Below the pieces are notes generated by a model that saw only the letters and a list, made by a program, of their open reading frames with translations, ran no database searches and was not told where the DNA came from. Below, in pieces: positions 32,523 to 45,093 of a DNA stretch of 64,000 bases (positions within the stretch are counted from its first letter, which is position 1; each line of letters begins with the position of its first letter). The translations under genes were made by a program, and so were the position numbers. Source of the DNA: Hypomyces perniciosus (lineage: Eukaryota; Ascomycota; Sordariomycetes; Hypocreales; Hypocreaceae); NCBI GenBank assembly GCA_008477525.1, contig SPDT01000013.1, positions 419,501-483,500 of the forward strand. The letters run 5' to 3'.

Positions 32523-34207
32523 GATTATAGAAGTTGTTGTATTGGTGTTGTTGGTGAGAAGGAGAAAGCGGCAGAGGACAGACAGAAAGATGTAAGATGT
32601 AAGATGTAAGACGTGGGGTAGCTAGGTATGATGATAGGAGGAGGCTGCTATATTTAAACAAGGGAAGGGGAGGGGTTGGGTAACAAGAGGGAGCAAGTCA
32701 GAGATACGAGCCCAACTCAAGCAAGCAGAAGCTGTGGGAAGTCGACTTTGTAACCAAAGGAGTTAGTTGTAAAGGGGGAAGAAGGGCGGGCGGAGGTGAG
32801 GATGTTTCTTATGAAAGGCGGTCATAGGCCGTGCTGTTGGACGGCATGCAATGCACACATTGTGACGAGGGAACACAGGCCTGCTAATCTGCACTGTAAG
32901 GTACCGCCGCTAATGGCAGTACATAATAATTGCCCCAGGCTTTAGTTTTTTGCTTGCTCGTTGTGTGGGCACGTCACCGACTTGGCCACGCGATAAGCCT
33001 CCACCGTCATCAGGGGAGATCTCAGTGGGGAGCATTCGGAGCGTGTCGTGTGTGGGGTGGATTTTGTGGCAGACATGGGTAAGCAAAGGCTTCAAAGTTT
33101 GGCGCAATACGAGTACGAGGTCATGTCAAAAGCAGTATCAAGAAACGAGCTCTCAGTGGCTGAGGGCCATTGGGCCACTGAGGAAAAGAACCCGATCCCC
33201 TAAAGTTATGGGATCATGTATGTACTTGTACCACTAGCAAAGTGTTGTTTCAAAGGCATCTTCCGCTTGACCAATCCTTGTCACGTCGAGAGTTGGGTGG
33301 CTCCTAAGCACATCAGGTCTATAACTTCAACAAGTCTTCTTTTACATACTTCGTACTACTAGTGGTATTTTCATATGAAACAGCCATCTAAATAGATCTT
33401 CTCAGTTTTCACCCTGACATGTCGAAAAATGCGGCGTGAATCCATGTAAACCTTATCCCGACTGCTAGTCTTGGCTACTAATAGTTGTAGTACTAGTACG
33501 GGACACTCCGAAGATGGCCCCCTTATCTTCATCTTCCATCTAAAAGGGATTGTTGATTTGAATTCAAGAAAATCTGCAGCAATATCATGTGATATCAAGC
33601 CGGTATGCCTGCCAAGCTCTCAAAAGTCCCAAAGTCTTCAGTTGGCGAACTTGAACCCTCCGCCAAGTCGACAGGGTCAGGGCCATCGCAAATTGCAACG
33701 CTTACTAATAGGTTGGATATGAAACAACCAACAAAACACGATAATGCCAGCCGCATTGAAAGGAGGACACGCAATCTTACTCTGTGGGTGGGCAGACAAA
33801 ATGAATAAAAAATACAAATACGATAACGTTTATACATAACAACTTCACTTATACGGAGTGTTATGAAAGCCCGTTACCATCCCATAGTTGTGTGGCTGCT
33901 CGGTGATGAAGGGCCGTGGCGGGCCTTGGCGGGCCTATATTCCTCCGAGCGGACGATTCGTTTCGGTACTGAACTCCACGCTTTCGGCATTTTCGCCGTT
34001 CTCGCCATGACCATCACGTCATCGCTGTTTTTCTCTCTGACCATATTCTTGACCAATACAGCCCGGCCGCGTCACTTTCTTAATAATACTAATCACTTCG
34101 TTTGCACTGCCCCAAATCATCTCTTCACGCTGGCTGGATTACTCTGGAAAGGCGTCACCCTAGGAACGGAGGCTTCGGGCAGCGGCCCCAAGCAGCGACG
34201 GCAGATA
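32523..34207. other. Intergenic between KES1 and MIX23 (divergent)
   Basis: About 1.7 kb. Open frames here are short and unconvincing. TACTTCGTA lies at 33347-33355 and TACGGAGTG at 33852-33860. Both promoters must be inside. Confidence 0.5.
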
Positions 34208-34877
34208 ATGTCCCAGGCGTCTAGTTCACCCAACTTGTCGCCGCAGTTTTGCTTCTCGTTTGGGACTCTCCGTGGTGCGTGGAGGCATAGATAACGAGAT
34301 ACTGACGGCAAAAAACATTGCTGATGTCACAGATTTCTTGCGATTATCACGGTCGTCCGTCGACGACTCCATCGCCCAGAATCTTAATGCTCTCGTCACC
34401 CCAGCCCAAGAGGGTTTCGATCCTGTCTCGACATCGCAACGCGCACTAAGAGCATCATCTAGGCAGATCGATTCGCAGGCCTGCCAGGATTTCAGGGATA
34501 AAGTACTGTTTCCCTCGTGGAAGGCGAGGACTGAAGTTCTTGACTATTGCGGTATCGTGGCTACAAGTCCCGACCCGGACGATCCAGAAACGGCTATACG
34601 AGAGTTGGAAAACCAGAAAGATCGAAGAAGAGTGGTCGATGAAAGATTGGATCCATACTCGGGACGATTCTTTCCTCGCGAAGCTCGTACTCAGACTCTT
34701 GCCCTCCTTATACGACAAGAGCGTGGCGTAGAGAGCATTGTACGCAGCCGGACTTGGAGCGTCACCCAAGACAGATGCAGGGTGTTAGCTGGACAAAACT
34801 GGGAGGATGCCATGGCTAAATGGGAAGACGCGCAAAGCTCTAAGCAAGCTGGGTCGAGCCAGTCAACCCCTAGATGA
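34208..34877 (+). CDS. MIX23: Mix23/Cid2 family protein
   Basis: Two exons, 34208-34274 and 34333-34877, with a 58-base intron (GTGCGT..CAG), give 203 aa. The join makes SFGTLRDFLRLSRSSVDDSI, which identifies the family (caffeine-induced death protein 2, Mix23). Conserved blocks are LRLSRSSVDDSIAQNLNAL, CQDFRDKVLFPSWKARTEVL and RLDPYSGRFFPREART. Yeast Mix23 is a mitochondrial intermembrane-space protein that helps protein import. Cysteines in exon 1 (SPQFCFS) and around the CQDF..LDYC block may form its disulfides, which I have not verified. The final 40 residues are polar and likely unstructured. Confidence 0.88.
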
Positions 34878-35669
34878 TACCCTTGTGCTCCTCCATCAGT
34901 ATCAGCGTAAATGAGACGCCCGCGGCCGAAGATATATATGATTTCTGTAAATGAAGATACGGCCTGTAACAATAGGAATAGATAGCACTACAGGAGTAGT
35001 AACTGTACGATAAGGTAGACGAATATACCCCTCAATCCGACCTCTAATCACAAATAAATGTGTTGTGTGAATTGTCCCTCTGTCCACCACAGGGTGATGT
35101 TCACAGTAATTTGTGCAGTGAATATATATAAACCTTTCAGGCTTTCCTCAATCCACGATATGGTTGCGACAGAGCGATGTCTTGTCTTTGCACCTCGAAG
35201 TTGAGATCAATGGATAAGATGCCCCACCATTGAATGACCTGAGATTTGGGACAAGGCGGGGGAATTCAGCTTGAGGCGATTTACTGTGGAAGAACCCAAG
35301 CTCCGAAGATCCGCCGCCAACACACGAGCGTCGATTTCCAGACTAAGAACCAGCCAACTTCACTTCTACCGACACGTCCTCACGGAGACGCAACGAGGTA
35401 CACGACGTTTGCCCGGCGAGGAGTGACAGTTGCCTTCTTACCAGTGCAGCCAGCGGATTAAACCCTGAGCCGTCGAGCTACAGGTCACTTCCCGACGTCC
35501 TCGTCCCAAGCAACGGCCAGGCATTGATCGCACCACCGAGCCATTCGCGGGGCTCTGTTTTGTCAGGCATTGAGCGTTGTTCATTGCACCATTTCCGCTC
35601 CTTTGAATCTCCCCTAGATTACAGGCTCTACATATCCATCCCACCTCGCTCATCCATCTGCCTGTCACG
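34878..35669. other. Intergenic, promoter of NAA15
   Basis: 792 bases with no gene. A TATATATAAA run is present near 35122-35131, but more than 500 bases before the ATG. Confidence 0.55.
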
Positions 35670-38248
35670 ATGCCGCAACCACTGGCGCCAAAGGAAGCGG
35701 CGCAGTTCCGGACCATCATCCGCAGCTATGAGGACAAGCAATACAAGCGCGGTCTCAAGACCGCCGACCTCATCCTCAAGAAGAATCCCAAGCATGGAGA
35801 TACAATGGCCATGAAGGCCCTGATTCTGAATAGCCAAGGGAAAACGGAGGAGGCGTTTGCTCTTGGAAAGGAAGCCCTGACAGCGGATATGAAGTCTCAC
35901 ATTTGCTGGCATGTGTATGGGCTTCTGTACCGAGCAGTCAAAAATTTCGAAGAGGCTATCAAGGCATATAAGTTTGCGCTTAAGCTTGACCCTAACTCCT
36001 CCCAGATCCAACGTGACCTTGCCATTCTCCAAGTGCAAATGCGCGATTACCAAGGGTATATTCAGAGCCGAACCGCCATGCTCCAGGCGAAACCTCAGTT
36101 GCGCCAGAGCTGGACAGCCTTGGCAATTGCACACCATCTGGCCGGTAACCCTACCGAGGCGGAGAATGTCCTCAAAACATACGAAGGGACGTTGAAAGCC
36201 ACACCTTCCCGCTACGACATTGAACACTCGGAGGCCACCATGTACAAGAACTCCTTGATTGCAGAGCAAGGCGACTACCAGCGGGCTTTGGACCACTTGC
36301 AGAGTGATGCTAAGCACAATCTGGATCGTTTGGCTGTCCTGGAGTGCCGAGCTGAGTATCTTTTCAAACTGGGGAGGAAGGAAGAGGCCGCAAAAGCCTA
36401 CAGGGCGCTGCTCGAACGAAATACAGAGCACGGTGCCTATTATGAGAAGCTGGAGCAAGCTCTGGAGATACCCGCAGAGGATCTGGCGGCACGAAAGGCT
36501 GTTTATGATGAATTCGCACAGAAATTCCCCCGTTGCGATGCTGCTCGACGACTTCCCCTGGATTTTCTGACGGGTGAGTGGAAATTAGTGTTTTTATTGA
36601 AATATTTCGGGAGCTTGTGACGACTAACTTCATGCTAGGGGATGAGTTCCAGAAGGCCGCGGAAGGATACTTGACTTTGATGCTGAACAAGGGTGTTCCC
36701 TCCACATTTGCCAACCTGAAACATCTCTACTCCGATTCATTCAAGAAGGATACGCTGAACCAACTTGCCGAAAAGTATCTTGACTCACAAGATGCCGATT
36801 CCGAGAGCAAGGATAAGGGAGAAGCGGCTGGACTTTACTATCTGGCACAGCACTACAATTATCATCTGAGTCGCGACCTCGCCAAAGCCACGGAGTACAT
36901 CGAGCGTGCCATTGAAAAGGATCCTAAGAGCGTCGACTTCCATATGACCAAGGCTCGGATATTGAAACATGGAGGTGACCTTCAAAAGGCTGCGGAGATC
37001 ATGGACTACGCTCGCAAGCTTGACCTCAAGGATCGTTACATTAACAGCAAGGCCGCCAAATACCATCTTCGCAACAACGAAGGCGAAAAGGCCCTGAAAA
37101 CTGTTACCTTATTTACAAGGGGGGATGCAGTCGGAGGCACTCTTGCAGAACTCTTGGATATGCAGTGCATCTGGTACCTGACGGAAGACGGAGAGTCTTA
37201 TGCTAGACAGGGTGATATTGGTCTCGCCCTCAAGCGGTTCCATGCCATCGACAACATTTTTGAAGTTTGGCAGGACGATCAGTTTGACTTCCACAGCTTT
37301 TCGCTACGAAAGGGACAGATCCGAGCCTATATCGACATGGTTCGCTGGGAGGATCACATTCGCGATCATCCCTTCTACACGCGGGTGGCACTCAATGCCA
37401 TCAATATTTACCTGAAGATGGCAGATAAGCCATCAGCAAACGGGATCAACGGCACGGATGGCAATGACGCCGATGCCTTGGAAAAGAAGAAGGCAGCAAA
37501 GAAGGCGAAGAAAGAACTACAGCGACTTGAGAGGGAGGCGGCAGAGAAGCAGGCTAAGCAAGATCCAAACAAGGGCGGCCAACAAGGCGAGGTCAAGAAG
37601 AAGGATGAGGATCCATTGGGCTTGACTCTCGCAGCCACGACGGATCCGCTAGGAGCGGCTATGAAGTTCCTCACACCGATGCTGCAAGCCAGTCCCAAGA
37701 GCATTGAGGCCCAAATTGCTGGATTTGAGGTCTATATGCGCCGAAGTGAGTATTTCTCTGTTTGCTGCATATGAATTCTATGAAGGCTAACTAGTTGATT
37801 AGGAAAATATGTCCTTGCTCTCCGTTGCCTCAACCACGCGCTGGCAATCAACGCTGAGAATCCCCGGGTGCATGAGCAGGTCATTGCTTTCCGAAGTTTG
37901 CTCAGCAAGCCACCGTCCGATATCCCGCCCAAGGCAATTGAGGCCCTGAAGGCCGAGTTCAAGGCCGTTGATGAGACCACGGATCTGAGCCAATACAACG
38001 AGGAGTTCCAAGCGAAATACAAGGCCAGCCCACTCCACCTCCTCTCCGCCATCAAGGCCAGGCTATCACTGGGCGGAGACAAGAGCACGTGCGAGAAAGA
38101 AATCGTTGGTTTGCTTGATCACGAGAGCACGACGTTTGTTGATGCGATAGAGATACTCGAGACGTTACGGAGCTGGAGAAGCTCCGAGACGAATGCTTTC
38201 CAGAAGGCGGCGCAGGCGAAGTGGCCGGGGGTGACGCGACTGTCTTAA
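35670..38248 (+). CDS. NAA15: NatA auxiliary subunit Naa15
   Basis: Three exons, 35670-36573, 36639-37745 and 37803-38248, give 818 aa. Naa15 anchors the catalytic subunit Naa10 to ribosomes for co-translational N-terminal acetylation. The protein is a solenoid of TPR-like helix pairs. The N-terminus MPQPLAPKEAAQFRTIIRSY is typical, and TPR text follows (YKRGLKTADLILKKNPKHGD, NFEEAIKAYKFALKLDPNS). A Lys/Glu-rich coiled insert lies at about 595-640 (KKKAAKKAKKELQRLE), before a C-terminal helical domain. Both introns use GTGAGT donors. Length is slightly under the human protein, as usual in fungi. Confidence 0.96.
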
Positions 38249-39326
38249 ATAAGCGTTCAGCCGCCCTTTAAGGGGGAAAAGCATAATGAGAGGGACTGGG
38301 GTAGCGTGAAGCATTTCAAGCCACGGTCTATGACTCTATGAGAAGATGAGGGAAGGGAATGTGTTTGGGCAAGATATATATCATTGTACTGTATATATCT
38401 ATGGGTCAACTGGTTCCTGGTGGCGGGCGGGTAGAGGGAGTTTGGGGGACTGCATATACAAAAGTTGGTAGGCATATCGATAGGACTGATACTGATGAGC
38501 ATTGGCATTGACGAAACGGCACAATTCTCGGTGACTGATGTTCGGCGGCCGCGGACGCTCAATATAAGTAAGCGAATGCTGCCAGTGACGTCTTAGGTAC
38601 TCCGTAGTTTACTTACAATTGAGTCATAGCCCGAAAATAAAATGGAAATTTCGAATGCAGTAGCTTTTTGGCCCGTCTCCGATCAAGGAACAGTATGAGA
38701 ATTATACTAATAATATTATCCAATCCATGGATTGGGCGTTGGTGCAAAATGAATCCGTTTTCTTTGTTTGTATGCATTAATAGACCAAAAATGGCCTCGA
38801 GCTGGAACCCCACTGTTGGTGACTTCCCCTGACGCTATTACTAGTGGTCCCGGGGAACCTAGACTAAGCCGGTGATAAAAAAGAGGGACCGCAAAAAGAT
38901 ATACATCTGATCAGACACTTAGCTGACAGAGTATTGGGGCCTTCTGCTATTTCATTTTATAATATAGATAAATGCCGGCTAGATAGGAGCTATCTATCCT
39001 AATGATGGTCATCTATTTTAATGATAGTAGTATAATCTATTGCAATAAGGGTGATATAGGGCAATCGGAGTTATTAGCTGTAATACCTAGTACGAGTAGT
39101 GCTGATGTGTTCGCGGTCCCTCTTTTTTTGTCACCCGCTTGCTGGACCTAAGTACCGTTTAGCGGGCTGGCATTAGCTTCAACCATCCTCCATCATCATC
39201 GGCTCGTCTCTCTCCTTTACCACTTTTCTTATCCGTTCACTTCGCTTATCTGGGGGTGCTTGTCCTTCATTTTTTTTTTGTTACTTGTTTCTCTCCCTTT
39301 CTCACCTTTTTTCACTCCTATTATAT
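38249..39326. other. Intergenic between NAA15 and the sphingoid-base kinase
   Basis: No gene is seen. The stretch holds TACTCCGTA at 38598-38606 and a MITE-like element (38866-39140). A pyrimidine-rich leader then runs up to the kinase gene. Confidence 0.6.
38866..39140. mobile_element. MITE-like element with ~27-base terminal inverted repeats
   Basis: The left end (38866-38892) reads AAGCCGGTGAT, six A, then GAGGGACCGC. The reverse complement of the right end (39113-39140) reads AAGCGGGTGAC, seven A, then GAGGGACCGC. That is two mismatches and one homopolymer step. The 220 bases between are AT-rich and non-coding. ACCTA occurs four to five bases outside both ends (38857-38861, 39146-39150) and may be a target duplication, though the offset weakens this. 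Confidence 0.65.
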
Positions 39327-41204
39327 ATGTGTTGTCCATTTTTGTTTCGATTTAGAATACCCAAATCGCGTTCAAAGCTCGAGTCCATCATTGACGACGA
39401 CGACTTTTGTTCTGAGCGCGGACTTTCGGATACCTCGGGCGCCTCGGCAGCCGAAAACATTGACCACGGGATGGAAAACGGCTCGACGATGGAGGGTGAA
39501 GCAGTAGCTGGTGGCACTCAGCGACTCAGCTTGGGGGGTCAGAAGACGCTGGCGATTGGCGAGAAGGATTTCGTGTTGAACGGTATGGGAGCACTTCCTC
39601 TGCGAACGAACCCATTGGGTTTTAGTGCCATTGCGCGCGCAATTGAGGCCTGACATTTTGGTAGATCCTGATGGCAAAAAAAGCAAGAAGTCTGCTTCGG
39701 GAGTAACGGGTGGTGAGTCTTTCTCCCTTGCTATGAAGCTATCTGCGAGTCGAGCTTCGCGCTAGCTAACAATATCGGGTGGCTAGATGGCAAGGGAAAG
39801 CAATCGATTCCGCTGTACAACATCCTCTGGGCAGAAGTTTCCAACGGCAATTTCGTGGTTGACTATGCGGCGCAACACTCGAGCAAGTCATCGTCCAAGC
39901 TCCAAAAATGGACGTTTGCGATTCCCAGCTCCGATGTGGGGGCTGACGGGCCGTCGCCACAGGAGTTCGCATCTTTGCTCCTCTCACACGCATATGGCCC
40001 CGCAAAAGCACAGAAGAGAGCCTACGTGTTGATTAATCCAAATTCAGGCCCAGGAGGGGCTCTAACCAAATGGAAGAAGCATGTGTTGCCATTGTTTGAA
40101 GCTGCGCGCATGGAGCTGGATGTGGTGACTCTCACCAGGGGTGGGGAAGCTACGGAGCTTGTGGAAAAGGCGGATCTCGACAAGTACGACACTATCATGG
40201 CGCTCTCTGGTGATGGCACGCCGCATGAAATCTTTAATGGGCTGGCCAAGCGTCCGGATGCTGGGAAGGCCCTCAAGAAGATTGCCGTGAGCCATATCCC
40301 CTGTGGCTCTGGCAATGGATTCTCTCTGAACACCAATGGGACCAACAACGCTGGGTTAGCAGCATTGGCCATTGTCAAGGGCATTGTGTCCCCCATAGAT
40401 CTCGTTTCCGTCACTCAAGGCGACCGTCGTATCCTGTCGTTTCTGTCCCAGTGCCTGGGCATCATCGCCGAGAGCGACCTTGGCACTGAACACCTGCGAT
40501 GGATGGGTGGCACTCGCTTCGAGGTGGGCCTTGCGATGCGAGTGGTCCAACGGAAGTGCTATCCATGCGACTTTGCGGTGAAGCTCGAAATCGACGACAA
40601 GGCCAAGATCAAACAGCACTATAAGAAGAATATCAATGACCCAAATCTGCTCAAGGTGGATGAGGGTGGAGAGACTGAGGCTGATGAATCGGAAGGTCTG
40701 CCAACACTGAAGTATGGGACGGTCCAGGACGAGCTCCCTGAAGGATGGGAGATGATTTCCCACGACAACATTGGGAGCTTTTACTGTGGAAACGTAAGTC
40801 TGGGGCTGACATCATTGTACGTGAAACAAACCGACGCTAACGAGAGGGCGTATTACTAGATGGCATACATGTCACCGGATGCCAATATGTTTCCTGCAGC
40901 CATGCCTACCGACGGCTGCATGGATCTCGTCACAATGAACGGGGATCTGTCGCCGCGAGCTTTGGTCAAGGCGCTGCTGGCGGTTGAAAAAGGGAAGTTC
41001 TTTGACAACCCAAACGTCACGTACAAGAAGATTTCGGCCTATCGCATCATTCCGCGGAATCAAGAGGATGGCTACATCAGCATAGACGGAGAGAAGATAC
41101 CTTTTGAGCCGTTCCAGGCCGAGATCCATAGGGGCCTGGGTCGGGTGATTTCCAAGAGGGGATTGTATGAGGCCGACGGCCCGGCCGGATGGGAGAAGGC
41201 GTAG
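39327..41204 (+). CDS. LCB4: Sphingoid long-chain base kinase (DAGK catalytic domain)
   Basis: Four exons, 39327-39582 (start uncertain), 39665-39712, 39787-40793 and 40860-41204, give about 551 aa. ATG 39327 sits in a pyrimidine-rich leader. An in-frame ATG near 39471 or an unseen upstream exon spliced at 39350 (TTTAG) are alternatives. The kinase domain begins at AYVLINPNSGPGGA, followed by ALSGDGTPHEIFNGL (ATP-binding SGDGT) and HIPCGSGNGF. The C-terminal lobe resumes after the last splice with MAYMSPDANMFPAAMPTDG. Such kinases phosphorylate sphingosine, dihydrosphingosine or phytosphingosine to make signalling lipids. Whether it equals yeast Lcb4 or Lcb5 is open. Confidence 0.9.
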
Positions 41205-42963
41205 TAATGCCTACAACTAATGGCCTGTTTTCGTCTGTTTGGAAAACGAGTTTGATATCTTCTTCCTGTCTCCATTCCTTCAGCCGTTCATGAGGCGGGG
41301 GTTTTGTCCAACTCGGAGAAGGCAACCGAGAGGCATAACAGGGGAGCGGCTGCATGGAGACGGGAAGACCGGGGGACACGGGACAAGGCAAAAGCGGCGG
41401 GGGGGAGAAGAGTGAGGGGGTGGAAGGGGTGCATAATGCGGGGGGGAGGAGCCCCCTGATGATTCTCATGTCTATACCTATATGCGAGGATATTATACCC
41501 CTATTTGGCGGAGCGGGAGGGGAAGAGGCCAACTTCCATAGACTGAAATGTGAATAACCTGCTGGTTCATAGGCGGACGATCAGAAGCTTTTTGTGCGTG
41601 AGCCCCTGGATTGGCGATATCCCGAGGCAAGACGTGGCCTGGAGCATCAGGTGACGCGGGGAACCGGTTGGCTATTGATATTTTCGATATGAGCTGCAGG
41701 TTCTGTCGCCCAAACGAGCCATTTGGAGGGTTGGAAAAGTCATAAGGGTAGGATTTGGAGGGTGGTATCTCATGCATGGTGTTTCCTGCATGGGGCAGGC
41801 GGCAGTGTTTTTGCGGGGAAGAAGATCGAGGGGCTTCTATTTCATCTGTGTTTTAACGGGCGTACGGAGTATATACGAAGTATAAGCATACACCCTCGTA
41901 TCAAAGGATCATGAAATGCTGCTTGGAGAGTTGCAATGCAGCCAAGATTCCATCAGACTTTTCCAAAACGGGGAGGGATTTTCTGGTTATATTCCCTTTT
42001 GTGGAGGGCGATTTTTATAATTTTAATAGATAAAATGTCTTGAGAGATTTACCCTGGTTTATTACCACAAGAGGGGGAAAAGTTAATTGTTTCGTTTCAG
42101 TGGAGGCGAGCAAGCAGATGGAGTTGTGGCGATGTGCCGAGTTTATGCGCTTTATATGCTTCATTTCCACGGATCTATGCAGGCTTGAGAAAAGTATTTT
42201 TACACATCTTGTGGAGATGGGTAATGAATGACAGCCTAACTTTTTACTATATTGTACTACGTATTCTTGGTCTCTGAATTTTTATTTATTGGGTTTATTT
42301 TTTTGTTGGGTATGGAGGACTGGATTTATGTGCATATCCCAAGACGCCGACGACCCGCAGCTTGGTGGTGTGTATGCAGCCTGTATGGGATGAGGTTGCA
42401 CAAAGCATTTAATAAAAAAAGGGATTCGATAATTAATCCATCAATCATATTAGGGTTGTATTAGAAAAGAAGAAAATGTGAAAATGGGACGGACGCCTTA
42501 CTATATGTAGCTGCTATGCCCGCATATACGGAGTCTTTTCTGCATCACACCGTTTTGGTCAACATGAAGTGGACTGAAATAGTAGTATATCCTGAATAGG
42601 AGGCGTATTATACTCTGGGAAACCACTTTTGACGCACCTGCCGCAATAGAACTAACTCTTCCCCCCAGAGGCAGGGTTACATCATGATCATGGAATGGGT
42701 GAGAAGGCTTGAAAGCCCACATGTCTGAGGATAGTTACTTTCTTCGAGGCCGAAAGGATGTGCTCCTTCCCCAGTCCTGTCGAGGTGATCTTAGGGTTCT
42801 CGAGACCTTGGGCTCCGAGTATAAAGCCAGGTCTTCTCCCCCCTTGGATCCCATTCTCTTTCTTCTCCAACCATCACTCCATCACTCAATAACACAACTC
42901 CTACTCCTAAGCCACCTACAAGAAACATTTTATACTTGTATCAACCCCCAACTCAACCTCAAA
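41205..42963. other. Intergenic, upstream of the CFEM gene
   Basis: 1.76 kb with no supported gene. TACGGAGTA (41863-41871) and TACGAAGTA (41874-41882) lie side by side, and a partial copy is at 42527. The last 150 bases hold the CFEM promoter. Confidence 0.55.
42820..42825 (+). promoter_or_regulatory. TATA box of the CFEM gene
   Basis: TATAAA lies about 140 bases before ATG 42964, followed by a pyrimidine-rich leader typical of fungal transcription starts. Confidence 0.5.
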
Positions 42964-43299
42964 ATGAAGTTCTCTTTTGCTGCCATCGTTGCTACCCTCG
43001 CCGTCGCCTCGGCCCAGACTGTCGGCGAAGTGCCCTCTTGCGCTCTGCCTTGCCTTCTGAACTCCATCAAGAAGGTCACGACTTGTGCCGAGACCGACTT
43101 CAAGTGCGCTTGCAAGAGCTTCAGCAAGATCCAGATTGATGCTACTGGCTGCATCGTTGGTGCTTGCGGCATCAGCGACGCCATTAGTATGTGTCCCCCC
43201 CTATTAACCTTCTGTTTAGTGAGGCGAGGCGAGGTGCTAACTGGATGGATAGACAAGGTTCTGCCTGCCGTCAAGGCCCTCTGCGATGCTAACTCGTAA
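42964..43299 (+). CDS. Small secreted CFEM protein
   Basis: Two exons, 42964-43186 and 43253-43299, with a 66-base intron (GTATGT..TAG), give 89 aa. Residues 1-17 are a signal peptide ending in ASA. The mature 70 residues carry eight cysteines (26, 30, 41, 48, 50, 63, 68, 85), the CFEM pattern, with Asp45 where the haem iron ligand lies in known CFEM hemophores. Without the intron the last Cys would be lost, which supports the join. There is no C-terminal anchor, so it is probably a free secreted protein. CFEM proteins serve in haem or iron capture, adhesion or host interaction; which applies is not visible. Confidence 0.92.
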   Translation: MKFSFAAIVATLAVASAQTVGEVPSCALPCLLNSIKKVTTCAETDFKCACKSFSKIQIDATGCIVGACGISDAISMCPPLLTFCLVRRGEVLTGWIDKVLPAVKALCDANS

Positions 43300-44132
43300 A
43301 TTTGAGATGACAATTCCGACATTGGGTTGTCGATGAGGTTGGAGGAAGGAATGCGTTCAACTGATGGGGATTGGAGCTGGTAGGATGGGTTCATTGTAGC
43401 TTAATGATGCAATCAAGGGATTCCAGGTAGCTGAATGATCCACCTACCCATTGCTGTTACTTTGCTGTGTTCCTTGGTGCTTGTGCATTATGTCATCGAT
43501 AGGCAAGATTTTGAAGGCCTCGTGAGTCTATACGCATCATCAAATATCGTCAAATGAGGCCTCGGATATCAGGTTCATGCAGATTAACTCTCAGCATGCA
43601 TACGCACATATAAACGCAGACGTCAAGTGTCGAGATCGCCGGGAGATTCACCACGTGCTTGACAGGAAGCCAACCAACATGCATCTCAGCCTCATGACAG
43701 CGTAGCATCATTAATCTTGGTTCCCATCTGTGTGGTTGAGCAATATCATGCCAAGCTGGGAGATGTATGCAACCATCTCTAGATTGGAGATTGGGATGTG
43801 CACAGAGAGGTCGGCCTCAATCAAGTGATTAAGCAGTAAAAACTGTAACATAAATTTGGGAAACCATGACAGTTGTGGCAATTTTAGCATAGAAGTGTCT
43901 ATCGTGCTGATCATGGGCAATACCATGGTGGTTAGAGGTTCATGAGACCAAAAAGCGTACTACATAGATATCCGGTGCTGTGACCCTAACCCTGATAAGA
44001 TAAGCAAGCCCCGCGGCAGTCCGACTACACAGCAACTCACCATGTAATCTCACGCTGTCCAATCCTCTTGTTCACACTCTTCATTTATATGATCGCCATA
44101 ATTCACAAAACTATGGCCTGCTTTCCGACGTG
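43300..44132. other. Intergenic between the CFEM and CSN8-domain genes
   Basis: 833 bases. I see no gene or notable repeat. Confidence 0.55.
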
Positions 44133-45093
44133 ATGCCAAACAAAGGTGGTAGAAATACATCGGGTCCGTGGGGGAGGCTCAAGCCCGTGGAGCAGGATCC
44201 CCTGGAGAGTGTTGGCCTTCCCTCTAAAGGCGACACGAGGTGAGACGACGCTGAGACGGCTCAGTTGGCTAGACAGGCTGTGTAGAGATGTTTTTTTATT
44301 AACCATTGAGTATAGGTTGCTCGATATCAAGGCACAGGAGAGTTATTACACCAAGATTGTGGAGCGGTACATGACCTTTTGCTCCGACGCCGGCCAGCGA
44401 GACGAACTCCTTCGTCGGTTTTCATCACTTGAGATCTCATCCTCAAACCCAGCCTCAGTCCCGCCCTCGGTCGATCATGAGGCCCTCCAAAGTCCCGCCA
44501 ATACAAAGGCCCTCTCCGACGTCATGGCTGCGCTGCGAAAGCTTAGGGAGGGCATCGTAGCCACCAAGCGTGCCGACGACTTCGCCATCCAAGTGTACCT
44601 CTTCTGCATCCGTCTGTCCATCCTCGTCAAGCACCCGGAGTCATACCACCCGGCCATCTTGCATCTTCTCCGCGTGATTCATCCGCAACACCCCCTGACT
44701 TCTGTTGAGCTGCATGAGGTAGTGGCGTACTTGGTCCTCGACACGGCATGTCGACGCGGGGAGCTCGCCGAGGCATTTGCGCAGCGACAGCAGTATGGAC
44801 TTCGCGACGCCAAAGTGAATGCCGCGCTTTTGGCACTGGCGCATGATAACTATGTCTTGTTTCGAAGGGTGAAGAGGACGGTGGACGGGCATCGTGCGAG
44901 AGTCATGGATTGGGCGGAGGGGGAGGTGAGGATGCATGCCTTGAAGTGCTTTGGGAGGACGTATCTATCTGTGGAATTGGACTTTTTGGAGAGGACGACG
45001 GGGATGAAGTGGAAGGATTTGACGCAGAGTGATGGAGTTGGCTGGGACTTGGAGGGGAGTAAGGTGGTTATTCGCAAGGTGAAGGCGCGTTGA
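44133..45093 (+). CDS. CSN8/PSMD8/EIF3K-domain protein
   Basis: Two exons, 44133-44239 and 44316-45093, give 294 aa. The intron (GTGAGA..TATAG, 76 bases) is preferred to reading straight through from 44146. The spliced start PWGRLKPVEQDPLESVGLPS is protein-like, while the read-through N-terminus is not. The body is helical: KAQESYYTKIVERYMTFC, then a CSN8/PSMD8/EIF3K-like PCI region (about 120-250) with ELHEVVAYLVLDTACRRGEL and HALKCFGRTYLSVELDFLE. Relatives are subunits of the COP9 signalosome, proteasome lid or eIF3. This fungal form is not assigned to one of them. Confidence 0.82.

Noticed and set aside
33863..34207. Open frame upstream of MIX23
   Set aside because: Only its end, from ATG 34208, is used as MIX23 exon 1; the earlier part has no family match and no support.
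35628..36458. 276-codon frame antisense to NAA15
   Set aside because: Shadow of the NAA15 exon, which has clear TPR text.
44146..44315. Read-through N-terminus of the CSN8-domain gene
   Set aside because: The spliced model from ATG 44133 gives a better protein start and uses a good GTGAGA/TATAG intron.
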